Shown here piece after piece: positions 7,113 to 14,318 of a stretch of DNA of 64,000 bases. The stretch is from Acholeplasmataceae bacterium (lineage in GTDB: Bacteria > Bacillota_I > Bacilli_A > Acholeplasmatales > Acholeplasmataceae): positions 1 through 64,000 of the forward strand of contig JAUVXD010000003.1 in NCBI GenBank assembly GCA_030603805.1, written 5' to 3'. Each line of letters opens with the position of its first letter. Positions within the stretch are counted from its first letter, which is position 1. The notes under the pieces were generated by a model. The model saw only the letters and a program-made list of their open reading frames with translations, was not told where the DNA came from and ran no database searches. Both the position numbers and the translations under genes were made by a program.

Positions 7113-7367
7113 CTATTTCATACCTTTCACAACCAAATGAACGGCTTCATCAATATTTTTGAGTTTAATATCATTAACTTGTTCAATGGTTTGTATTAAG
7201 TTATTTGTCGTCAAAATTCCAATGACGGTATCGATACTAGAACGTATCGCTTTGAGTTGTGTGACTAAATCCATACAGGCATGTTCTTGCTCCATCATGG
7301 ATAAAACGCCTTGCATTTGCCCTTGAGTCCTCTTAATTCTATTTTTGATACTTTCATCACATTTCAT
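7113..7367 (-). CDS. CsoR/RcnR-family repressor with atypical ligand set
   Basis: An 84-residue all-helical DUF156 protein with the RIKRTQGQMQGV DNA-contact signature at 10-21. Metal and persulfide sensors of this family use Cys, His and Cys at set places. Here the first is C31, but the later positions read N56 and T60, so the CsoR (C-H-C), FrmR (C-H) and CstR (C-C) sets are all missing. A second Cys at position 3 is the only other thiol. It may sense oxidants or reactive sulfur by thiol chemistry, which would suit the redox enzymes downstream; this is inference. The start follows GGAGG. A family-type operator overlaps its promoter, implying autoregulation. Confidence 0.88.
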   Translation of the reverse strand: MKCDESIKNRIKRTQGQMQGVLSMMEQEHACMDLVTQLKAIRSSIDTVIGILTTNNLIQTIEQVNDIKLKNIDEAVHLVVKGMK

Positions 7368-7399
7368 AAAAAAACCTCCAACTTCATCTATCCTTATCT

Positions 7400-7429
7400 A
7401 TCATACCCCGGGGGGTATATCTAAATCAA
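7400..7429 (-). promoter_or_regulatory. Redox operon promoter with CsoR-type operator
   Basis: On the minus strand, TTGATT (7429-7424) and TATGAT (7405-7400) are 18 bp apart. Between and overlapping them is the GC-rich palindrome ATACCCC-GG-GGGGTAT (7403-7418). The form TACCCC...GGGGTA is the classic two-tract operator of CsoR-family repressors and is striking in this AT-rich DNA. Binding would block RNA polymerase directly. Confidence 0.85.
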
Positions 7430-7507
7430 GTGAAATGCTTCATTTCATAAGCATGCATGACTATTTTTATTGATTAAGATGTATAATTAATTTTAGACAT
7501 ATTTGAC

Positions 7508-7601
7508 GGAGGATTACCCAAGTCCGGCTGAAGGGGCTCGTCTCGAAAGCGAGTAGTTCGTTAAAAGCGATGCAAGGGTTCAAATCCCTTATCCTCCGCC
7601 A
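7508..7601 (+). tRNA. tRNA-Ser (anticodon CGA)
   Basis: A 94-nt class II tRNA. The acceptor GGAGGAT pairs with ATCCTCC, the anticodon loop CTCGAAA gives CGA, a long variable arm follows, the T-arm is AAGGG/CCCTT with TTCAAAT, and GCCA is encoded. It reads UCG codons. A TATAAT at 7482-7487 lies upstream. Confidence 0.93.
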
Positions 7602-7622
7602 TTTATTTTCATTACTCCTGAG

Positions 7623-7631
7623 TGTTATAAT
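7623..7631 (+). promoter_or_regulatory. Extended -10 promoter of tRNA-Leu
   Basis: TGT followed by a perfect TATAAT (7626-7631), 11 nt before the tRNA. Confidence 0.6.
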
Positions 7632-7641
7632 ATGTATAGTT

Positions 7642-7725
7642 GCGGTCGTGGCGGAACGGCAGACGCGCTGTCTTCAGGCGGCAGTATCTAACGATGTGTG
7701 GGTTCAAATCCCATCGACCGCACCA
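7642..7725 (+). tRNA. tRNA-Leu (anticodon CAG)
   Basis: An 84-nt class II tRNA. The acceptor GCGGTCG pairs with CGACCGC, the anticodon stem CTGTC/GGCAG has loop TTCAGGC (anticodon CAG), the T-arm is TGGG/CCCA with TTCAAAT, and ACCA is encoded. It reads CUG codons. Confidence 0.93.
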
Positions 7726-7733
7726 TCGAGTTG

Positions 7734-7803
7734 TGAAATGACTCCAAAAAGTTGGAGAGAAGGTATAATATTGATACCTAATCTTGAACTCAGGAGTTTT
7801 TTT
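7734..7803 (+). repeat. Conserved 70-nt post-tRNA element, copy 1
   Basis: 63 of 70 bases match 54228-54298, which follows tRNA-Val. It contains a CTCCAA-AAAG-TTGGAG hairpin, an AGGTAT/ATACCT hairpin and a final GGAGT plus T-run. The GGAGT could pair with ACTCC of the first hairpin, so two exclusive folds exist. At minimum it is the tRNA terminator; it may also be a small RNA or attenuator. Confidence 0.7.
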
Positions 7804-7841
7804 AATGTGAGTAGGTCAACATAAGACGAAGCGATTTTAGA

Positions 7842-7850
7842 TGGTATAAT
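7842..7850 (+). promoter_or_regulatory. Extended -10 promoter
   Basis: TGG followed by a perfect TATAAT (7845-7850), only 25 nt before the peptidase E start. The leader is very short. Confidence 0.6.
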
Positions 7851-7875
7851 GATGATAGATATAAGGAGGACTGCA

Positions 7876-8535
7876 ATGAGATTATTACTTACTTCAGGTG
7901 GCATTACCAACGATAGTATCAAACATGCATTTTTAGAACTATTAGGCAAAAAAGTCGAAGATAGTACTGTATTATGCATCACAAGTGCTTCCTACACATT
8001 TAAGAATGGACCTTACATGGCTTATGGTTTCTTAACAGGTAAAATTGGAGCACCTATGGTCAACCTAGGATTTAAAAAAATCGGTTTATTGGAGGCAACT
8101 GCATTACCTCATATATCTGATCAAATTCTAGAAGAACAACTTAAACATGTTGATGCGATACTCGTGAACGGTGGAGACCCACTTTTCCTATATCATTTCT
8201 TTAATCAATCAAGATTAATGTCACATATTCTTGAGAAAAACATACTATATGTTGGATTAAGTGCTGGTAGTATGATTTTAACACCTGATATTGGAGATGA
8301 GTTCATTGGATGGAATCCAGAAAAGTTAACTTCAAGCACATTTGGTATCGTTGGTTTTTCTATTTTCCCACATTTATTCTATCCAGAATTACCAGATAAT
8401 AATTTAGAAAATGCAAAAAAATGGGCAGAAAAACTTAATCATCCTTGCTATGCTATTGATGATGAAACTGCATTCTTAGTTACGGATACGACTTTTGAAA
8501 TCATATCTGAAGGCAAATATTATAAACTTAAGTAG
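7876..8535 (+). CDS. Peptidase E-like (S51) family protein
   Basis: A 219-residue protein of the peptidase S51 family (PepE/cyanophycinase type; class I glutamine amidotransferase-like fold). The nucleophile elbow is GLSAGS with S129; NGGDP near 98-102 forms the oxyanion region, and FPHLFYPE holds the likely catalytic His. PepE cleaves dipeptides with N-terminal Asp; I infer that role here. I choose ATG 7876 behind AAGGAGG rather than the upstream in-frame codons. The RsmH gene starts 7 bp after its stop. Confidence 0.85.
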   Translation: MRLLLTSGGITNDSIKHAFLELLGKKVEDSTVLCITSASYTFKNGPYMAYGFLTGKIGAPMVNLGFKKIGLLEATALPHISDQILEEQLKHVDAILVNGGDPLFLYHFFNQSRLMSHILEKNILYVGLSAGSMILTPDIGDEFIGWNPEKLTSSTFGIVGFSIFPHLFYPELPDNNLENAKKWAEKLNHPCYAIDDETAFLVTDTTFEIISEGKYYKLK

Positions 8536-8542
8536 GATCAAT

Positions 8543-9592
8543 ATGGATAATTCAGAAAAAAAGCACCAAAGACGTATACGATACAAAGGCACACATCCAA
8601 AGACCTTTGAAGCCAAATATAAAGAACTACAACCAGATAAATATAGTGAAACCATTCAGAAGATTATCGGAAAAGGAATGACTCCAGCGGGTATGCACCG
8701 ACCTATCTGTGTAAATGAAATTCTGGATTTTTTAGATGTAAAACCAGGACAGATCGGTTTTGATGCAACCCTTGGATATGGTGGACATGCACAAGAAATA
8801 CTCAAACTTTTAAATGATCAAGGTCATTTATATGCAGTTGATCAAGACCCTATTGAACTACCTAAAACCAAAGAGAGATTAGAAAAACTAGGTTTCAAAG
8901 AAGAACTCTTAACAATCAATAACTTAAACTTTAAAGATATCGATTTAATAGCTTCAGTCTCTGGAAAATTTGATTTTGTGATTGCAGATTTAGGCGTATC
9001 TTCGATGCAAATCGATAATCCAGAAAGAGGGTTTTCATTTAAAACTGATGGACCTCTTGATTTAAGAATGAATCCTATGGTTGGAGTAAGTGCTGCAGAA
9101 CGCTTAAAAGAGATGAGTAAAGATGAAATTGAAGGGATGCTCATTGAAAATGCGGATGAACCTTATGCATCTGAGATTGCTGCAGCAATCGTGAATCATC
9201 TTCATAAGGGTCATGATATCACATTGACATCTGAACTACATCAAATCATTATCGATGCTTTAAAATTCATTCGCTCACCAAAAAGGGAAGAAGAGATTAA
9301 AAAATCTAGTCAACGTACATTTCAAGCTTTACGTATTGATATCAATCATGAGTACGAAGTTTTATATGAGTTTTTAGAAAAACTTCCTGAAGTCTTAAAG
9401 CCACAAGGCAAAGTTGCGATTTTAACCTTTCATTCTGGTGAAGATAGACTTGTTAAAAAATCATTTCAGTATTATTTTAGAAATGGGATATATCAAGAGG
9501 TATCTGATGGACCAATAAGACCATCCATGGATGAACAAAGCTCAAATAGTCGAGCTCGATCTGCAAAACTTAGATGGGCAATCAAAAAATAA
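8543..9592 (+). CDS. rsmH: 16S rRNA m4C1402 methyltransferase RsmH, long form
   Basis: A 349-residue SAM-dependent methyltransferase of the MraW/RsmH family, with SAM motif DATLGYGGHAQEIL and catalytic-region motifs DFVIADLGVSSMQID, RGFSFKTDGPLDLRMN and ILTFHSGEDR. RsmH N4-methylates C1402 in the 16S P-site region. It carries about 50 extra basic N-terminal residues (RRIRYKGTHP...) before the usual start of the fold. This recalls the second RsmH paralogue annotated in some clostridia and acholeplasmas. It is not next to mraZ or cell-division genes, supporting a second copy. It is weakly coupled to the S51 gene, with a terminator at 9597. Confidence 0.9.
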   Translation: MDNSEKKHQRRIRYKGTHPKTFEAKYKELQPDKYSETIQKIIGKGMTPAGMHRPICVNEILDFLDVKPGQIGFDATLGYGGHAQEILKLLNDQGHLYAVDQDPIELPKTKERLEKLGFKEELLTINNLNFKDIDLIASVSGKFDFVIADLGVSSMQIDNPERGFSFKTDGPLDLRMNPMVGVSAAERLKEMSKDEIEGMLIENADEPYASEIAAAIVNHLHKGHDITLTSELHQIIIDALKFIRSPKREEEIKKSSQRTFQALRIDINHEYEVLYEFLEKLPEVLKPQGKVAILTFHSGEDRLVKKSFQYYFRNGIYQEVSDGPIRPSMDEQSSNSRARSAKLRWAIKK

Positions 9593-9596
9593 TAAC

Positions 9597-9623
9597 AAAA
9601 GGCATTCACATGAATGCTTTTTT
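9597..9623 (+). terminator. Rho-independent terminator
   Basis: GCATTC (9602-9607) pairs with GAATGC (9612-9617) over an ACAT loop, with As before and a run of six Ts after. Confidence 0.85.
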
Positions 9624-9747
9624 GTATCAAATCATATGACTATCTTTTAAACATTTTTTATGAGTGTTTAAAATCTTATATTGAGATACCCATTTCTATG
9701 TTTCAATGATAAACTAGAAAGTAAGTGATTCATAAGGTGTGATAAAC

Positions 9748-10566
9748 ATGAGTTTTATTCAAGAGCATATCATTTCAATAGATTTAGGCTTATCAAAGAC
9801 ATATCATTTCATTCAAATCAATGATGTTCATGTCGTGACTTATAGTCAAGATATAGATGATTATATGGCGATTGAAAAAGCATTAAATCAAGAAAAAGTA
9901 TGGATGAAGCAAAGATTAGATTTTGCCCACAAATTTAAAGAGTCTTTTGATCCAAAATATATGCTACCATCCACTGAATGTTTGAATCAACTCATTGATT
10001 ATTCAAATCAAAACAATCCGGATTTAGTCTTATTATCTGGAGATTTGGTTGATTATTATAGTCTGTCTAATCTTGACTATCTTGAAAAGTCCTTAAAGAA
10101 ATTAAGAAAGCCTTATATTTTTTCATGTGGAAATCACGAATCACCCTCAGAACTATTTGTAAATATTTGTCAAGGAAATTGTGATTTTGGGTATGTTGAT
10201 TTAAATGAATTCATTGTTGTTTCCATGGATAATTCTAAAAGACAAATTAAGCCTTCTCAATTCGAAGCTTTGAAAAAGATTCATGACTTGAATAAGCCAA
10301 TCATACTGATGATGCATATTCCAATTATGACAAGACATAATGAAGATTTTTTCTCAAAGTTGGATGACTATTATTCGATGAAATATAATGCATCCGACGA
10401 AACCACAACAAATTTTATCCATTATATATCTTCAAGTAGTCAAATTAAAGCGATGTTTTGTGGCCACATCCATGGAGCGATAACTTCATTCATCGCTCCT
10501 AGTACTCCTCAGTATTGTTGCTCAAGTGGTCTAATTGGCCATGTAAACAAGATAATCATCAAATAG
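9748..10566 (+). CDS. Calcineurin-like metallophosphoesterase
   Basis: A 272-residue protein with the PF00149 metal-site motifs in order: DVH near residue 26, SGDLVDY near 97, GNHES near 128, a lone His in MMHIPIM and GHIHG near 235. These bind two metals for phosphoester hydrolysis; the substrate is unknown. There is no signal peptide. ATG 9748 is preferred because AAGGTG (9734-9739) is 8 nt upstream. It is followed at 26 bp by a histidine phosphatase, probably the same operon. Confidence 0.87.
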   Translation: MSFIQEHIISIDLGLSKTYHFIQINDVHVVTYSQDIDDYMAIEKALNQEKVWMKQRLDFAHKFKESFDPKYMLPSTECLNQLIDYSNQNNPDLVLLSGDLVDYYSLSNLDYLEKSLKKLRKPYIFSCGNHESPSELFVNICQGNCDFGYVDLNEFIVVSMDNSKRQIKPSQFEALKKIHDLNKPIILMMHIPIMTRHNEDFFSKLDDYYSMKYNASDETTTNFIHYISSSSQIKAMFCGHIHGAITSFIAPSTPQYCCSSGLIGHVNKIIIK

Positions 10567-10592
10567 AAAAATAAGTATTAGGGAGAATACAG

Positions 10593-11267
10593 ATGTTATT
10601 TATATATGTTAGGCACGGAGAACCAAATTACGAAATCGATACGTTAACAGAATTAGGATTGAAACAAGCAGAAGATGTTGCAGATTTTTTATCAGTTTAT
10701 GGTGTTGACCAAATCTTTTCATCGACAGCAAATAGAGCCATAAAAACAGCAATACCTACAGCAAATAGACTAGGCTTAAATATCACACCTGTAGATTTTG
10801 CACATGAAAAGTATCCGTGGAAAAATATGACCATCGAAACACCATCTGGGTTCGTATGGCCATATCAATCCAAAGAGGTCATCGACCTTTTTCATACAAA
10901 AGAAATCACTGATTTAGGGTCTCAATGGTATAAGCATCCTTTATTTTTCAAAGGGACATATCAAGAAGAAATGAATCGAATTCAAAATGAAAGTAATCGT
11001 TTCTTTCATGAATTAGGCTATCTTCATCTAGGTCACGGAAAGTATAAGGTTTTAAATGAACGTCATGATAAAGTCGCTATGTTTGCCCATCAAGGATTTG
11101 GTTATGCGTTTTTATCGCTTTTATTAAATATACCATATCCCACATTTTGTACACATTTTGAATTAGGGCTTGCTGAAATTACAATGATTGAATTTCAGAA
11201 TGATCGAGGATATTCATATCCTAGGGTTATCTCATTATCAAGCAATCATCATTTAAAAAGAAAATAG
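10593..11267 (+). CDS. Histidine phosphatase (phosphoglycerate mutase-like) family
   Basis: A 224-residue protein with the branch-1 histidine phosphatase signature VRHGE at residues 6-10, an Arg in SSTANRAIKTA and a second His in FAHQGFGYAF. The family includes phosphoglycerate mutases and small-molecule phosphatases; a 2,3-BPG mutase role is not supported here. It has a GGGAG site before ATG. It is likely co-transcribed with the metallophosphoesterase and ends at a shared bidirectional terminator. Confidence 0.85.
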   Translation: MLFIYVRHGEPNYEIDTLTELGLKQAEDVADFLSVYGVDQIFSSTANRAIKTAIPTANRLGLNITPVDFAHEKYPWKNMTIETPSGFVWPYQSKEVIDLFHTKEITDLGSQWYKHPLFFKGTYQEEMNRIQNESNRFFHELGYLHLGHGKYKVLNERHDKVAMFAHQGFGYAFLSLLLNIPYPTFCTHFELGLAEITMIEFQNDRGYSYPRVISLSSNHHLKRK

Positions 11268-11277
11268 TATATAAACT

Positions 11278-11303
11278 AAAAAAGTCTCGGGTTGAGACTT
11301 TTT
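11278..11303. terminator. Bidirectional terminator
   Basis: GTCTC (11284-11288) and GAGAC (11294-11298), flanked by six As and five Ts, form an extended stem. It separates the converging phosphatase and thioesterase genes. Confidence 0.85.
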
Positions 11304-11329
11304 ATCTTATGAGCTATATAGGCTAATCG

Positions 11330-11767
11330 TTATTCGTATATCTTAAAATAGAACTTTAGTTTATTTTTAGCTTCATCAGAAAGTTTTTGTGACTTTCTTG
11401 TGATGTCATTAGTTTGAACGAGAATCGATATAGCTGTTCCTACCAATTTCCCATTTTGAAATAAACCTTGAATGATTTTAAATGAGCTATTTCCAATATG
11501 AATAATACTTGTACCAATATCGACTTGACCTGGCCAGTAGATTTCATTAATCATATCAAGATTTAGACTTGCAATCACAAAACTACACCCCAAGTCACTT
11601 ACAGGATTATTGGGATTCCATAAAATTTCTACTCTACCTGTTTCTAAAAATGTAGAAAACAAAGAGTTATTGACATGACCTTGACGATCTGTGTCTCTGT
11701 ATCTTACTTTATCATATGTGATATAGCAATAATCACTTAACGACAAATCTTTCAAATTAATATCCAT
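11330..11767 (-). CDS. Acyl-CoA thioesterase, hotdog fold (4HBT-like)
   Basis: A 145-residue single hotdog domain with the 4-hydroxybenzoyl-CoA thioesterase signature RDTDRQGHVNNSLFSTFLETGR at about 24-45, which includes the catalytic Asp and the helix. These enzymes hydrolyse acyl-CoA or acyl-ACP thioesters in the cytoplasm. With a full fatty acid pathway in this window, a role in fatty acid release is plausible but unproven. The ribosome binding site is TTAGGAG on the minus strand, with a TATAAT at 11808-11803. It is a single gene, divergent from the CPBP protease. Confidence 0.85.
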   Translation of the reverse strand: MDINLKDLSLSDYCYITYDKVRYRDTDRQGHVNNSLFSTFLETGRVEILWNPNNPVSDLGCSFVIASLNLDMINEIYWPGQVDIGTSIIHIGNSSFKIIQGLFQNGKLVGTAISILVQTNDITRKSQKLSDEAKNKLKFYFKIYE

Positions 11768-11829
11768 GATTTAAATACTCCTAAAAGTTGTTCTTTATCT
11801 CCATTATACTGCATCTTAACAAAATTAAA

Positions 11830-11858
11830 TTGACTATCTATATTCAAACTGTTATGAT
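11830..11858 (+). promoter_or_regulatory. Promoter of CPBP protease unit
   Basis: TTGACT (11830-11835), 17-bp spacer, TATGAT (11853-11858), 34 nt before the start codon. Confidence 0.65.
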
Positions 11859-11892
11859 AGTAATAAAAAAATAAAGAAATAGAGGATATAAA

Positions 11893-12636
11893 ATGAAGAA
11901 AAAACTAAGAATAGGTTTTATTTTTGCTATCGTTGGACTTATAGGGGGCATCTTTGTTGGTCTTTACCAATTAAACACGCTCTCAGAAGAAATGATTGAG
12001 GAAGTGATTGGTCAATTGGGATCAATTGAGATGCTCATTGTTATTTCTGGCATTCAATCTGCACTCTTTGCTTTTATCTCTACAATTTTAGGGCTAATAT
12101 TTATGGAAAAACTTGGGTTTAGATTGCATACGAAATTTTCAAAATACTCACTGATACTTGCACTCGGTGTTGGTACAATATCTGCACTCTTTATTGTGTT
12201 ATCTGATCGATTTATCTTTCAATCACTCATCGGAAGTTCTGATGACTATCAAATCAGCATTTATTATCTTCTAGGCGGTATTCTTTATGGTGGTGTTGTA
12301 GAAGAACTTTTACTTAGATTGTTTGTTATGAGTGGATTGATTCTATTAATTTCTAAATTTGTGTTAAAGAATAAAACTGATGATACGCTAAAACCATGGG
12401 TCATTTGGACAGCGATTATCGTTTCTGCACTCTTATTTGGGGCACTTCATTTACCTGCAACATCTGTCATGTTTGATTTGTCATTAGGGATCATTTTAAG
12501 AGCACTCCTTTTAAATGGACTACCAGGCATTGCATTTGGTTATCTCTATTGGAAACATGGTTTATCTCATGCAATGATTGCCCATATGTTTGCCCATGTT
12601 GTGATGCAACTCATACTAATGCCTATCTTCTATTAA
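11893..12636 (+). CDS. CPBP-family intramembrane metalloprotease
   Basis: A 247-residue polytopic membrane protein with about seven hydrophobic segments and the CPBP (Abi/CAAX-type, PF02517) motifs: EExxxR as EELLLR, a His in FGALHLP, and the third-motif His in HMFAHV. These are glutamate/His intramembrane proteases linked to processing of prenylated or peptide substrates and bacteriocin self-immunity. The true substrate is unknown. It is followed after 6 bp by a second, divergent CPBP gene. Confidence 0.87.
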   Translation: MKKKLRIGFIFAIVGLIGGIFVGLYQLNTLSEEMIEEVIGQLGSIEMLIVISGIQSALFAFISTILGLIFMEKLGFRLHTKFSKYSLILALGVGTISALFIVLSDRFIFQSLIGSSDDYQISIYYLLGGILYGGVVEELLLRLFVMSGLILLISKFVLKNKTDDTLKPWVIWTAIIVSALLFGALHLPATSVMFDLSLGIILRALLLNGLPGIAFGYLYWKHGLSHAMIAHMFAHVVMQLILMPIFY

Positions 12637-12642
12637 AATATC

Positions 12643-13461
12643 ATGAAATTTTTAGTCCAAAAAAATAGAAAACACAAAAAGATAGTAGATTATATTCTAA
12701 TATCATTTGGGATATCCTGGGCTTTTTGGATACCTCTCATATGGATTAAAGAAGTTAATTTCATCTTTTCAGTTTTACATGCCTTGGGTGGATTTGGTCC
12801 TTTGATAGCTGCCTATTTCTTATTTGATCCTGAAGTCAAGAAAAATAGACTCAAGTATTATTTGATATCCATATTTGCTATTAAAGCTAAAATCAAAGAT
12901 TATTTGGTTGTCATCTTAACACCACTCATCATATTAGGGATTGCTCTTCTCATTCGAATGCTTTTTTTCCCAAACCTTCTAGGTGAACAAAGAAGTTTTT
13001 TGATGTATCCATTGTTCATGATATACATGATCTTTTTTGGAGGAGGACTAGAAGAACCTGGATGGAGAGGGTTCATGTTAAAAGAACTCTTGCTAAGAAA
13101 AGGACCCTTGCTTTCAAGTTTGATAGTAGGTATAGTATGGGTCATTTGGCATAGTCCGCTTTATTTTATTAGCACTTTAAGTTTAAGCCAAATGCCATTT
13201 CTTGAGTTTTTCATCAATGGACTTTTCCTGAGTATGATTATGACTCATGTTTACTTTTACACGTCAAGAAATACATGGTTAATGATTTTACTTCATGCTG
13301 GCTATAACACCATGTTCAATTTTTATCCAACGCCATTTCATCATGAGCAGGCATTTATACCTCTGTTACTTGCTACAATGATTATTGGAAGTATTTCAAG
13401 TGTCATCTTATGGATGACTCATAAAAAAGTCAAGGAGGAAGATTCATGCACGGAGACCTAA
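12643..13461 (+). CDS. Second CPBP-family intramembrane metalloprotease
   Basis: A 272-residue membrane protein with about seven or eight hydrophobic segments. The motifs are EEPGWRG (EExxxR), VIWHSPLYF (FxxxH-like) and LLHAGYN. It differs clearly from the preceding CPBP protein (EEPGWRG versus EELLLR types), so this is not a recent duplication. There is no good ribosome binding site in the 6-bp gap, so translation is probably coupled. Its end overlaps the VOC gene by 16 bp. Confidence 0.87.
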   Translation: MKFLVQKNRKHKKIVDYILISFGISWAFWIPLIWIKEVNFIFSVLHALGGFGPLIAAYFLFDPEVKKNRLKYYLISIFAIKAKIKDYLVVILTPLIILGIALLIRMLFFPNLLGEQRSFLMYPLFMIYMIFFGGGLEEPGWRGFMLKELLLRKGPLLSSLIVGIVWVIWHSPLYFISTLSLSQMPFLEFFINGLFLSMIMTHVYFYTSRNTWLMILLHAGYNTMFNFYPTPFHHEQAFIPLLLATMIIGSISSVILWMTHKKVKEEDSCTET

Positions 13462-13814
13462 CTTACTTAGAACTTGCTTTAACACACGAAAAAGAAACCA
13501 TTGATTTTTATCAAGATCTTTTTAATTGGACATTAACAGATAGTTTTATATCAAAACAACGCTACATCATGTTTGAAACACCAGGAAAAAGACTTTCAGG
13601 TGGCTTTGATTCCAATCTTAAGCCATCACAATCAGGTGTTCAAATCTATATTGAATGTAATGATATCAATCAAACAATTAAGAGGATTCAAGATGTCCAC
13701 AAAAAAGCTAAGGTATTAGTACCAAAAACTCTGATATCTAGTGACTATGGATATTTTGCTTTAGTTATAGATCCAAGCGGAAATCAAATTGGACTACAGG
13801 AAAATTTCAAATGA
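13446..13814 (+). CDS. VOC superfamily (glyoxalase-like) protein
   Basis: A 122-residue single-chain protein with two beta-alpha-beta-beta-beta modules of the vicinal oxygen chelate fold (LELALTHEKETIDFYQDLFNW at the N-terminus; VIDPSGNQIGLQE at the C-terminus). The family spans glyoxalase I, dioxygenases and antibiotic-binding proteins; metal ligands are not obvious, so no reaction is assigned. AAGGAGG upstream of ATG confirms the start inside the preceding gene. It overlaps the next gene by 4 bp. Confidence 0.85.
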   Translation: MHGDLTYLELALTHEKETIDFYQDLFNWTLTDSFISKQRYIMFETPGKRLSGGFDSNLKPSQSGVQIYIECNDINQTIKRIQDVHKKAKVLVPKTLISSDYGYFALVIDPSGNQIGLQENFK

Positions 13815-14263
13815 AAAACATCAACATCTTACCATTTCATCCATCTTTAAATCAAAATCTTGAAATTGCGTCCTTAATGAAAGCATATTTTGACGAAATT
13901 GAAAGTCCTAAATCAGTTTTTGAAATCAATCATACATTATCCATAATGAATACTAATCAATCAACAATTTTACTGATTGCATGTGACAATAACCTTCCGA
14001 TTGGATTTCTTTTTGGCAATCTAGGCTTTGGTATTCAATCAGGAGGACCATATTTTTGGCTGAATGACATCTATCTTGATCAAAGATATCGTCACCGTGG
14101 TGTTGCACAACTCCTGATTAATGAACTCGAGCAAAAATTAATTAAAGATAACATCCACTATATCGCAGCCATGACAGACCTTAAAAATCAGCAGTCTCAA
14201 ACGTTCTTTCGTAAACTCAAGTTTGACACAACACAAATCATTTGGATAGATAAATCTATATAA
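13811..14263 (+). CDS. GNAT-family N-acetyltransferase
   Basis: A 150-residue GNAT. Strand 4 (FWLNDIYLDQRYR) is followed by the acetyl-CoA loop RHRGVAQLL near residue 96, and then the late helix NQQSQTFFRKLKF. The substrate is not predictable. The ATGA overlap with the VOC gene shows an operon that starts with the CPBP pair. An A/T-rich gap with a new promoter separates it from the kinase. Confidence 0.85.
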   Translation: MKNINILPFHPSLNQNLEIASLMKAYFDEIESPKSVFEINHTLSIMNTNQSTILLIACDNNLPIGFLFGNLGFGIQSGGPYFWLNDIYLDQRYRHRGVAQLLINELEQKLIKDNIHYIAAMTDLKNQQSQTFFRKLKFDTTQIIWIDKSI

Positions 14264-14288
14264 ATTTTTTATCACCTAATATTCATTA

Positions 14289-14297
14289 TGATATAAT
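14289..14297 (+). promoter_or_regulatory. Extended -10 promoter
   Basis: TGA followed by a perfect TATAAT (14292-14297). The start codon at 14319 is only 21 nt downstream, so the mRNA leader would be about 15 nt. Confidence 0.6.
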
Positions 14298-14318
14298 GCG
14301 ATAGAGGATGTGAATCAT

